A DNA stretch of 64,000 nucleotides from Carnegiea gigantea (taxonomy: Eukaryota > Streptophyta > Magnoliopsida > Caryophyllales > Cactaceae): assembly GCA_029747015.1 (NCBI GenBank), contig JAKOGI010000349.1, forward strand, positions 122,501 through 186,500, written 5' to 3'. A program made the translations under genes and the position numbers. Shown here piece by piece: positions 35,651-46,151 of the stretch. Below the pieces are notes generated by a model. It was not told where the DNA came from. It searched no databases and saw only the letters and a list, made by a program, of their open reading frames with translations. Each line of letters begins with the position of its first letter. Within the stretch, counting starts at the first letter, position 1.

Positions 35651-35902
35651 CTTCATCCGCAAATTGAGGAAACAGAAAATTGCCATTTTGTTTTAAATTT
35701 TTGGAAATTGTTTAATTTTTAGCAGTTTTCATAATTTTTTTCAAAATTTTAAAATTTTTTATTTTTTCTAATATTTTTGGATTGTTTTCAAGAAATAAAC
35801 TAAACTAAGTCACTACTAATAAACGGAATAAACAAAGCAAAACAAAATATATACAACTAATAAGAAAGCATCAAAGAAAAAAATGTGACATAATCTCATT
35901 TC

Positions 35903-35928
35903 GCCGTCCTCAGCAATGGCGAAAAACT
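35903..35928 (-). promoter_or_regulatory. Primer binding site of Athila/Tat-like element
   Basis: The minus strand after the 5' LTR reads TTTTTCGCCATTGCTGAGGA, a decayed version of the GGCGCCGTTGCCGGGGA site typical of Athila/Tat elements. Confidence 0.65.
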
Positions 35929-37500
35929 TGTACGAGATTTTCAAGTTAAAATATAAATGTTGCAAGCTTAAAACTTATCGTTGTACTACTTACGTGTCGT
36001 CTCGTCAGGGATGGGGCGAAATTAGGCCACAATTATCCTAAATTAATATGAGCTATTTACAAAATCTACTAAGTAAAAACCAAAAATTTTTCCTAAATAT
36101 AAATAAAAAGATTAACTTTTAGAGAGTAGATACTAATCATTTACATCATTTATATAACTAAGGTTTAAGTAGCAACTAAGATAATCTACTAATATATGTC
36201 TAATCATCAACAAAACTCTAAGGAAGCTAAAATCATATTAGAAATAGTAACAAAATGTATTTGGTAGCAACATCATAAAAAGGTGAAAAGAGGAAATGAA
36301 TTAGAAAATTAAACTAAGCAAAGTAATCTGAAGTTAGCGAAGGCTCACCCATTTCTTGTAAAATTCAATCTAAGCAACAAGAGTGTAGAATTAAAGAGAA
36401 AGAGAAAAAATGAAAAATAGAGGCATCCTTGCTCAGACACAAGCTTAATCCAACATCAATTGGCATCCAAAATTTATCATACTTAATTTTGGCATCCAAA
36501 AAACACCAGAACCTAGCAAAAGCAATTTCATAATTAATCCAAATTTCATAATTAATCCAACATCAATTGGTGTCCCAAATTTATCACTCCAGATCTGAAA
36601 ACAGAGCAATAGAGCAATAGAATAACAACCAAATCCCAAATCAACTCCACCCAAATAAAAAAAGAAACAATAGGGGAGGGGAAACTGAACCGAAAATAGA
36701 GGAATCAAATCAACCCAAATCAAAGCAAAAATCGAAACAAGGACACGGAACAACCAAAAACAGATAACATGAAGAGATTAGAATACCAATTGAACCCAGA
36801 TAATGCGAAGATGAAGAGATGGAGTCGAGCTCCACCAGTGGAGGATGACAAAGCTTTACAAATAGGGGAATAGCAATCCTTGAATCGTGACATAAAAAGC
36901 CTCAAAATTGAGCTCAAAATCTTAAAATCTTAAACAACCATTGCAAATGTAACTCGGCATTGACAAAATTGAATCCAGTGCATGAAATTTGAAGGCTCTA
37001 AAATTTTATCTGGAATTCAAAAATTTAAATAGGGGAATCAAAAATTGAAATTAAACACTAAAAATTAAAGCCCTAAATTAGTAAAACTAAAATTAAAGCT
37101 AACTAAACCCAAAACCTTAATTAAAACATCCCTTCCTTCAGTCACCATAACCTCTTCAATTTATAGCCTCAACCCTTCAATTTATGCCATTCGATTCGTA
37201 GATGGCATGGATGGCGGAGATGAAGGTGTTGTGCTGAAGTCTAGCATGGCATTGGGGCTTATGGTGGCAATGACTCATGAGTATGGTGGATGGTGATGAT
37301 GATGGTGGTGAGTGAGGTGATGGTGCCATCTGGAGAATGAAGCAGACAAAGGCAAAAGAAGGGAGATGCTTCTATCGAGCTTGATTAAGGAAGAGGGGAG
37401 AGAGAAAAGACTTAAGGGGATGGGGTTTTCTGGCCACGTGTTGAGTATGAGGGGGGCCGGTGATTGATCACGTGAGAGGCACGCCTGTGGAGGGCTTTTG
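35929..37500 (-). repeat. 5' LTR of Athila/Tat-like element, truncated by CACTA insertion
   Basis: 1572 bp from TGTACGAG (the minus-strand end) to 37500. By comparison with the left LTR, roughly 250 bp that should reach a TGTTCGCATC start are missing beyond the CACTA boundary. No coding content supported. Confidence 0.7.
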
Positions 37501-37862
37501 CACTGCTAAAAAAAGTGCGGAACAACGATGGATATTAATGATGGATTGGAATCCGTATCAGATAGCAATGGAAATGGTGACAGATACACAGCATTTGAAA
37601 TTTATCATATTCAATGAAGAGCATAGCGACGAAATGGACATTCTGTCGCCATTTGTTTCAAATGGCTATAGAAATTCCAGCGCTAGGTGGGCGAAAATTT
37701 TTTAATAGGCGTGGCAACGGAAACAGTAAAAATAAAAATTTTTACAGATGGTGACGGAACTTCCATTGCCATTCCATCGCTGGCTATGTTAAATGCAACT
37801 AGATCTGGTTCTGGTTTCATTTCGCATTCCATCGAAGAGAGAGAGTGAGAGCCCGAGAGCAC

Positions 37863-37886
37863 ACCCCCACCCCCACCCCCACCCCT
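37863..37886 (-). other. Potential G-quadruplex, (CCCCCA)n
   Basis: Four consecutive C4-5A units on the plus strand, hence four G4-5 runs separated by single T on the minus strand. It lies in the CACTA leader between the subterminal repeats and the transposase gene. Confidence 0.7.
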
Positions 37887-38654
37887 CACTATCACTGCCA
37901 CTCCTGCCAGCCACTGGCCGTTGACGGCTGTTGCTGCCATCGTCCGGTGTTGCCGCCGCCCCCACCGCTCGCCGCCAGTGTCCTTTGACCTCTAAACCTT
38001 CACCGTCAAGTAGATGATTTTCTCTCACTTCTTATAGTTTAATTTCTATAAATTTATTCATTAGATTGTTAAAATTTCATAATTAGTTTATGTTTTTGTT
38101 GAATTGTGAAATCTATGTGAAGTTATTACTCCAATTTGGTTGAACATCTTGCTCAATGTAACTTACAGTTTAGATTTGGTAATTTTAACTAGAATGTGAT
38201 ATGTTGGTAAAATGAAATGCTCAAGTTATGATAAATTATTAGTTTTGTTGAATTCATAAGAATAGAAATATATTTGTAGAAGTTTATAAGTAAATGTATA
38301 AAATTGTTACATTGCATAGGTCGAATGTGAAATTAGGGGGAGTTAAAATAAGTAGTTTATGTAAATTGGCATGCTTTGAAAGAAATAATTGTTAATATGG
38401 GATGATGTATTTCAATGAGATTGTTAGCATAAAGTTGTTATAATCTAGGTTGTATGTATGATTAGGTGAAATTAAAGAAACATGAATATCTAAAAAGTTT
38501 CAAGTAAGTACGTTTGCGTATATATTTACGTATTCAATTATATAGGTTATATAATGTATGTTTCTTATAATAGATATATTTGACTAATTTATATAATTAT
38601 AATTATTTAAATTAAAATTAATTATAATCCAATAACTTACGTGGTTATTGTTGT

Positions 38655-41600
38655 TTGAGCAGAGTATGAATGGTCCTCTATATTGTAGGTAGATGTATAA
38701 TAGATTATTGCCTGATCGTAGTGGTTATACGCAAGAATTTCTAAATTGAGTAAATCAATTTGATGAATTTGCACGTAGATCGTATGGAGTATATGGTTGG
38801 CGATGCTATAACGACAAACCAAAATGTAAGGGAGGAGGAGTCAAGCACTTGTTAAGAACCATTTTATAATATGGTTCAAACTGCTCAACAACTCTTATAT
38901 GATGGTTGTGTCACCTATAGTGAGCTCTCTACCACTGTTAGGCTGTTGATTATCAAGTCTAATTATAACATGCTACAAAATTGTTTCAATAAAATTGTTC
39001 AGTTAATGAAGGAGATGTATCCACTTGCTAACCGTGTGCCAAACGACTATTACCAAACGAAAAAGGTTGTTGAAGATCTCGACAACGATGTGATACACAT
39101 TAATTTTTGCCATAAAGGTTGGATGCTCTTCTTCAAAGAGGACTCAAACCTCGATGCATGCAAGTTTTGCGAGCATTCGAGATGAAAAAGGCAAAGGTTG
39201 CAAGGGAAGAATCAAAGTTCATTGTCATATGCAAGGATGCATTGCTTGCCATTGAAACCTTAGTTTCAGAAGTTGTATGCATTAAGAAGCACTACAGAGC
39301 ACATAAGATGGCATTATAAATATCGACATAGGACGGTGTTTTATGCTATCCATCAGATGGGGGCAGCGTGGAAACATTTCAATAACAAGTGCCCTGACTT
39401 TGTTGCAGAGCCTCAAAATGTTAGGCTTGGGTTATGTGCTAATGGATTTAATCCTTACACTTTGTATTCCAGATCTTATTCCATTTGGCCAATGGTGGTT
39501 ACACCTTATAACCTTCCCCCTGAAATGTGTATGACCACATCATTTATGTTCCTCACTTGTGTAATTCCTGGCCTAAAAATCCCAAGAACAAAATAGATGT
39601 ATATTTACAACCTCATATTGATGAGTTAAAGGTGCTGTGGGATGTTGGAATTGAGATTTACGACATATCTATGGGGAAGACATTTCAAATGAAGGTTGCA
39701 CTTATGTGGACTATCAAAGATTTTCCGGCATATGGAATGCTATCTGGGTGGAGCACTAGTGGGCAATTCACTAGTACGTATGACACAACAAAAGGCTTTG
39801 AGACTCAAAAATAGAGGTAAATTCTCCTAGTTTGATTATCATCGATGTTTCTTGCAAAAGACTCATGCATTTAGAAGAAATAGAACTTCATTTAGAAAAG
39901 GTAGACTGTTACGAGGGGTCCTCTTCGCTGTCTTTTTAGAGAAATCTTTATGCCGAGGTGGAACACAACCCAATGGTAATGAAAGGCAGTGACTTCCAAA
40001 TACTAGGATTTAAGAAAAATAAGCATAACTGGATGAAGAAGAGCATATTCTAGGAGTTGCCTTACTGGCAACATTAGTTGCTTCGCTATAATTTGGATGT
40101 GATGCACATGAAAAAAACTTTTTCAAAAGCATCATTAACACTATCATGGATATTCCTGGAAAAACAAAGGACAATGTCAAATCAAGAATAGATGTCACAG
40201 ATATATGTGATAGGAAAGAATTACATTTGTAACCAAGCCCAAGCAGCAAAACAGTTAAACCGAAAGAGAAATTCGTTCTTGCTATGGATAAAAGAAGAGA
40301 GTTGTGTGAATGGCTAAAGGGACTTAACATGTCTGATGGATACTGCTCTAATTTGAGGAATATTATGGACCACGATGAAGCAAAGTCCAACAATATAAAA
40401 AGTAAGGATTGCCATGTGTTTATAGAGACTCTGTTATTGACTGCATTTGGTGCTCTCCCAGATATGCGTTAAAACCTCTTATTGAAATAAGTCAGTTTTT
40501 TAAGAACTTGTGCTCCACAATACTGCGAGAGGATGTACTTGAGGAAATGCATTGGAACATTGCTATTACTCTTTGTAAGTTGGAGACAATATTTCCTCCA
40601 GGATTCTTCAATGTGATGGAGCACTTACTAGTACAGTTGGCAGTAGAGGCACTACTTGGTGGTCCTATGCATTATCGATGGATGTATACATTTGAGAGGT
40701 AAAATAGGTTATATTTAATGAAAATGGATCTAAATAATATAACCATGCAATCACTCACAAGTCGTTGGTTAATTGTATTTTTTTAGGTACTTTGGTCATT
40801 TAAAGAAAAAGATCAAACAACAAACGTATCCTGAAGGTTCAATTATAGAAGTTTACTTAGAAGCTGAAAGGACCTTTTTTGCCTCCTATTACTTTGGCGC
40901 TAATGTGCGCTCCATGCGCAATAGATGTCAAAGATATAAGGATGGCAATGAACATAATAACAATCTGCCAACTCTATTTGTGTTTGAGCCGCAAGGAATC
41001 GCTGTTAGGAAGGAAAGATCAAGGTATCTTATAGATGCTGAATATATTGTTGTTCATCTTCACGTGCTGTTAAATTGCGATGAAGTCAAGCCTTATATTG
41101 GGTGAGTGCTACCTTTCAACAATAGAACCTGCATTAAGTATATGCTTGAAAAAATTTTTACATTTACAATGTGTACAAAATGTCGCAGAATTTTTAAAGA
41201 ACAAGTCCGAACTGCACATCCCAATGTTAGTAATGCTAATGTTGATACCATCATTGAAACTCATTTTGCAGATTGCTTACGTCAAAATGTAAGTAAATCA
41301 AATTATTCACTTAAAATTATTTGGACACATTGAGATGTGTATTGTGTTAACTAAAATCACATCCTTTGTCGCTTGAGGTGCATTACATTTAACTATTTGA
41401 CAGTCACAAACATTTGTACTTGACACAATTAGCCACGAAGCTTAACAGACACATGTCATCATGGACTGTGTATAGAGTTAATGGATTTAAATTCCACACA
41501 GAAGCGTGCAGTGTTGAGAAGAAAACGTACAATTGTGGTGTTAGTGTGTGTGGAACTGGAGAAGGTGATATCAAAAACGATTATTATGGCGTACTTGAAG

Positions 41601-42187
41601 ATATCATCAAAATCGAGTATTTAAGTGAACTAATTAAAAGATATATGCTATTCAGTTGTGAGTGGTTTGATCCCAGATTGAATTATGGGACATAACCTTA
41701 TAAACTAAGCAAACTTGTCGAGATCTACTGCACAAAGAGGTATAGAAAGTACGATCCATTCATCTTTCCAAATACTGCACCACAGGTGTGCTTCATGCCA
41801 CATTCAGATCGATCAAGGGGTAGAGTCAACTGGTTTGTTGTCATACCAACTAAACCAAGAGCCAGAGTGGAAATGCAATACACTCTACCATTGCTTACCA
41901 ACAAGCGGGCATGATGACACTCGCTGAACGTATGAATGATGTTATCCCTACATCATTAGTAGATGAAAGTGCATCACCGGAAGAAGTTAATGATGACATG
42001 GAATTTTCATTTATTCAGGTAAATGATGATGTAGATAGGCAGAAGAGGATGAGGGTGATGAAGAAGGTGAGCGGGATGATGAGAATGAAACAGATGAAGA
42101 ACAGAGAGATTTACATGATGATGATGAGGACGACGATGATGAGAATGATGATGAGGTTGGGAGTGGGGAAGATGATGCAGACAATTA
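38655..42187 (+). pseudogene. CACTA transposase, TNP2/TNPD type
   Basis: DNA transposase that cuts and rejoins CACTA element ends. Recognised in order: the transposase-associated N-terminal domain (LLPDRSGYTQEFLN near 38705); the TNP2 N-terminal region (YSELSTTVRLLIIKSNYNM, ending with WMLFFKEDSNLDACKFC near 39120-39170); the TNP2 core (VAEPQNVRLGLCANGFNPY near 39410, VTPYNLPPEMCM, KNPKNKIDVYLQPHIDEL, AYGMLSGWSTSG near 39740); the NLDVMH motif near 40093; the DUF4218-type segment (NIAITLCKLETIFPP, then HYRWMYTFER near 40690); an intron at about 40702-40785; the continuation to NCDEVKPYIG; and a DUF4216-like C-terminus (SSWTVYRVNGFKFHTEA near 41470, then YCTKRYRKYDPFIFPNTAP). It ends in a strongly acidic tail (42040-42187). 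Frameshifts near 39185, 39310, 39540 and 39820 and stops make it non-functional. Confidence 0.85.
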
Positions 42188-42349
42188 AATGCTTATAAAT
42201 TGTTATATATTTTAGTATTTACCATCATTGTCATGCAAATGTGTATGAATGTACTTTTATTATATGTGTCAATTTTGGATGGCGATGTTCTAACTATTAT
42301 GCTATGTGACTCTAATTGTTGATCTGTACAATTGTTATTTGTACTTGTA
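42188..42349. other. Short spacer between CACTA genes
   Basis: AT-rich 3' flank of the transposase gene; no feature recognised. Confidence 0.5.
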
Positions 42350-42936
42350 TTTGTCGTCAACTATTTCAAATATGGATTCCACCCCCTCGTCGCGGTAAGT
42401 CCTCTACTTAAGGTTGAGGAAGAGGGAGGAGGAGCTCCAGTGCCCAGGCCAGCGCAATGGACATTGATTCACCTTCCTTCCTTACACCACACACGACAGG
42501 TGCCGTGGGAACAATCCCTACTCAATTTGGGGTAGTTCCTATGGGGTCTTTCACTCCCCATGCCCCATACATCCCTCACCAGACAATCATTTCCCAATAA
42601 TATGCATATCACATTGCAACCAACTCCACTGTTCCCAACCAAACCAACCCTACTTCTCCACCTGTCGACCCGAACTCTAACCAGTCCCAGCAAAATATTG
42701 GAACTGGAGAGTGTGAAGCACAGTTTAGTCATGGGAGCAGTTGAACAAAGACATATATTGTGCTAGATAGTAATCGGTAAGTAGCAAACTTGTTATGTGT
42801 TTACTATTGAAAGTACTTTATGTAATATCGCATTAATTGGATGTTTTCTATTGAAACAGGTTGCTCCCAAATGAAGGTGCTGTTGGAAGGATTTTTCAAA
42901 TCTTCCAAAGCAAATATGATGCCCCTTGGCCTTCTT
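42350..42936 (+). pseudogene. TNPA-like second CACTA gene, 5' part only
   Basis: Exons rich in Pro/Ser/Gln (42470-42770, for example PPVDPNSNQSQQNIG), then YIVLDSNR, a GT...AG intron (about 42777-42859), then LLPNEGAVGRIFQIFQSKYD. The split I-V-L-D-x-x-R / L-x-P pattern is like the start of the TNP1/TNPA DNA-binding region of CACTA elements. The gene stops abruptly at 42936 at the MULE-like terminus. One in-frame stop occurs near 42600. Family assignment is moderate. Confidence 0.5.
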
Positions 42937-42985
42937 GGGGTAAAGTGTGAAAAAATTACTAAACGGTCCATTGTGGTTCGGTAAA
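42937..42985 (+). repeat. Putative MULE left terminal inverted repeat
   Basis: The sequence changes from CACTA coding to non-coding exactly here. TAAAGTG followed by a GGTCC..TGGTT pattern is common at MULE ends. Its inverted partner lies outside the window. Confidence 0.45.
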
Positions 42986-43689
42986 ATAATTTTGGGGACC
43001 CGCTTTTTCTAATAAATATTTCTGGGATGATTATACTTTGGATAAATATTTTTTTGGTTCATTTCCGACAGTAAATTTTGATTTCTAAGGAGTTAAGTGA
43101 AATTCTGAGATTTTTTGACCAAAATGCCCCTCATTGATGGTACTTGTGGGCGATGACCGTTGTGTGTTCAAAAGTGGGGAAAAGTGGGTCCCACATGTGT
43201 TCTGTATATAGGATGAATCATTTTAATTCTGAGAAAACTACTCTCACTCTCTCTCGTGCCGATCTCCTCTCTCTTGTTAGCCCCTTTCTCTCTTCTCTCA
43301 CCAGTATGGGCTCTTTGGCAAGTATGCAAGCAAGCTTTGATTAATTTGTTTTTATGAAATAATTTTCTTTACATATTTTCTTTTGTACTCTCATCAATTT
43401 TTGAGTTGATTTTTTTTTGTGATTGTTTAAAGTTGGTAATTTAAAGTATATGTTTTTATTTAGTTTAGGAGATGTGTTGTTGTTAATTTAAAGAAGGAAT
43501 TTGTATGAGAGGAATCATTGAATTATTTTGGTGGTTATATGAAGTTGGTAATTTAAAGTTTTTTGTTTCGTTTAGGAGATATTTTTTGGTTGGGAATTTA
43601 AAATTGGTAATTTGTATGGGTGATCATCTGTTATTTTTGGTGGTCGTTTGAACTTGGCAATTTATATGGGATGAATCATTTTAATTGAA

Positions 43690-44049
43690 ATGTTGATGTT
43701 GGTGTCAGATAATATGCATAGTTCATCTAGTTGTGAAGGATCGAAAGATACGTACGCTCAATTCGAGATGGAGGTAATATGTCAAACATGTGGGAGGGTT
43801 GCGGATATCAAAATTTCAAGGTCTCGTGATAACCTGGGGAGGTTATTTTTTAAATGCTTTCAATGCGATAAGTTTTTCAAATGGGCTAAGCCCCTACAAG
43901 GAGTGAGAATGGAGGAACATGAAAGAAACATGACACTGGTGATGCATCAAGTGAAAAAAATAAGAAAGCTACGTAAGGTGATGAATGCAAGGATTAGGAT
44001 TGGAATCTTGGTGAAAGTGGCTATTCCCATTGTTGTTGCTATGAAATGA
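43690..44049 (+). CDS. GRF-type zinc-finger protein of MULE
   Basis: A 119-codon open frame. Residues 31-66 hold a GRF zinc-finger pattern: CQTCGRVADIKISRSRDNLG, then RLFFKCFQCDKFFKWAKP, that is C-x2-C, the G-R-x-F-(Y/F)-x-C signature, then C-x3-F-F-x-W. GRF fingers bind single-stranded nucleic acid in other proteins. The following residues are basic and helical, and the last 16 residues are hydrophobic (IGILVKVAIPIVVAM), a possible membrane segment. I chose the Met at 43690; a later Met (MHSSSS) is also plausible. It is convergent with the MULE transposase, the position mudrB holds in maize MuDR, but I see no similarity to mudrB. Whether it serves transposition is unknown. Confidence 0.65.
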   Translation: MLMLVSDNMHSSSSCEGSKDTYAQFEMEVICQTCGRVADIKISRSRDNLGRLFFKCFQCDKFFKWAKPLQGVRMEEHERNMTLVMHQVKKIRKLRKVMNARIRIGILVKVAIPIVVAMK

Positions 44050-44253
44050 ACATTGTCATATTCTATAATTATGCAAGTTGAAGGTATTGTAATTTTAAGA
44101 TCTAGACTGTATGTTCTATTTTGATTAATCAAGTAGTGGAATTTGGTTTATGTAAACAAAATAGTATGCTGAATAATAACAGTGTAACAAAGTATTTACG
44201 TTGCTGAAAGCAACTAAAAAGTTAGACAATACAAGCAAGTTCTTGCTTATATC
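44050..44253. other. 3' flank of GRF gene up to Sirevirus insertion
   Basis: Non-coding. It ends with ATATC (44249-44253), the left target-site copy of Sirevirus A (right copy GTATC, 55351-55355, one difference). Confidence 0.6.
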
Positions 44254-45831
44254 TGTTGAATTCTAAGAGTACACAACCACAAGAGGGGGGTAAATTGTGG
44301 TGGCCGATTTTTGCCAAATAACTGACAAATAGCCGTAGCACTTGATTGCAGAGACTGTTCGTAAATCACAAACAACCTTAAGCCTTGTTTGCAGCGGTTG
44401 TTCCCAATTGGCTCAGTAGCGAAATTCAAAGTAATAAATGCGGAAATAAAGCACACACAATTTTTACGTGGAAAACACCTCTAGCCCAACTGAGGTGTGA
44501 AAAACTACGACCTACCTCGTGTAGGATTTAACCACTTCACTAACGGGCTGAACACGTTACAAAAGTAATACTCCTTGTTACAACTTGTAACCCACGTAAC
44601 CTTCTTCCCTAAGACAGGTTACACCACGTCCAATCACCCTATATTGGACACGTCCAAAGTCCACTCGACTATGGACACACTCACTCACTTTCTGATCTGA
44701 GAACAGGGGTACAAAACACCTTACTGGGGGTGCTTCTGACTTACGCAGATGTAAGGTACAATGAAGTCCTATTATGCCAATATTTTGAAAGCTCAGTTAA
44801 GCACAAGCCTGTCATGGTTTTTCTCTTTGAAATGCAGCTTTTGGAAATCTCTTACTTCTTGTGTAAAACCGGATGTATAAATGGGAGAGAAGATTTCATT
44901 ATTTAAACACACAAACCCAACGGCTAATACTTTCAAAAAGGATAGCAAAATCTTCTAATATTAGCAGCTTAGGGAGTTTCTTCAAATAAGATTTCCAACG
45001 GCTAGAGAAGATAAGATTTTACTAAAATAAGGGAATTTGATTTTTTAAGGAATAAAAACTAATTACCCACTAAATATAGCTGTGCAGATTTTGCCCAAAA
45101 AAAGGATAAAGATTTCGGTTCCAAATTTGAAATCAATCACGGCCTAAAAATAAGGGATAAGAATTTTAAAAAGAGATCCTTAGCAAAAATGGTTTTGCAA
45201 TCTTTTTCAAATCAAAAATAATCCTTTTTAGAACTTAAATAGTTAGCCTAGGATTTCATAAAAAGATCCTTTAGAGCTGGCACCCAACCAAAGTAAATTT
45301 ACTGGTAAAACAGACAGTCGAGGCTGCTGCAGTTTCAGGAACACCTTAGGCACCCTGTTTTCAGGGTTGTTTGGAAATTGGTGTTCCAAAGCAAAAGTCA
45401 AAAACCGTTTTAAGAAGTGTTAAATTGAGACTTTCAAGACTGGCTTATTAACAAGAGTCTAAAAGATAAAAACTAAACCAAACCAAGACTTCTTATTGTA
45501 AGAATCAGTCATCTTGTCAATAATAAATATGCTGCTCCAAACACCTTGGTCACCTTGATTCCTCGGGTGATCTTGTACAGCTGAATGTAAGAACTTGTTC
45601 CTCAAGACTTAGCCAACTATTTGGCGAGATTTGTTGTTTGTTGATCTTGTATCACTGAAGCTCGGAACCTGTTCCTAAGACTTGTTCTCAACATTTAGCA
45701 TCCAGGTTAATACGAATATTACAAACAACAGTGTAGGTCCTGTTTGGAGAGCTTGTTTGGAACAACATTACTTAGACAAATATGTTACACTTGGATTTGT
45801 TATCATCAAAACTAAATATAATTATGCAACA
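44254..45831 (-). repeat. 3' LTR of Sirevirus A
   Basis: 1578 bp, near-identical to 53771-55350. Contains the interrupted palindrome GTTACAACTTGTAAC at 44577-44591, shared by all three Sirevirus LTRs in the window. Confidence 0.9.
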
Positions 45832-46030
45832 AATTCCCCCCTTTTGATGATGACAAACCAAGTGACCATATTGACAAAAATTAAAAAAAACTTTAAAACT
45901 TTAAAGAATGCTGATAGGGATCCACACTAGGTGCTAGGTCACTAGGTGCTAGGTCATAGAGCAAGTCATATGGTCTAGGTCATAGAGCAAGTCATATGGT
46001 CAGACATCTTCCCCTTTTTGGCATCATTAA
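45832..46030 (-). promoter_or_regulatory. Two polypurine tracts and tandem duplication of Sirevirus A
   Basis: On the minus strand CATCAAAAGGGGGGAATT abuts the 3' LTR (45832-45848), and a second tract GATGCCAAAAAGGGGAAG lies at 46008-46025. Between them a 26-bp segment (TAGGTCATAGAGCAAGTC...) is duplicated in tandem. Multiple polypurine tracts are a reported Sirevirus trait. Confidence 0.75.
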
Positions 46031-46151
46031 AAAGCATAAACAACGGGCAATCATATGGTGTTGGCAACAACAAGAAATTTCATTAACAGCCCAGAGATAT
46101 ACAATACCAAACAAAAACATAAAGGGAGAGGGAAGAGAACATGAGGAAACA

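Larger units (their letters stand above)
31787..37500 (-). mobile_element. Athila/Tat-like non-autonomous LTR element (LARD/TR-GAG type)
   Basis: Two related LTR-like blocks (31787-32618 and 35929-37500) in the same orientation flank 3.3 kb. Next to the right block the minus strand carries a decayed Asp-tRNA-type primer site of Athila/Tat elements, and next to the left block a purine tract. The interior has only gag traces and no protease, reverse transcriptase or integrase. The right LTR is cut by the CACTA terminus at 37501; its missing end was not found in the window. Confidence 0.65.
37501..42936 (+). mobile_element. CACTA (En/Spm-type) transposon, right end lost
   Basis: Left terminus CACTGCTAAAAAAAGTGC at 37501, followed by subterminal motifs of AGCGACGAAATGG / GACGGAACTT / CCATCGCTGG type on both strands (37520-37830). 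It contains a TNP2-type transposase and the start of a second, TNPA-like gene, and breaks at 42936 where a MULE-like terminus begins. No inverted copy of the terminus was found to the right within the window. Confidence 0.8.

Noticed and set aside
37683..38028. Minus-strand ORFs rich in Gly/Ala over the CACTA leader
   Set aside because: Produced by GC-rich CCCCCA and GCCGCC repeats; no domain, and opposite to the transposase.
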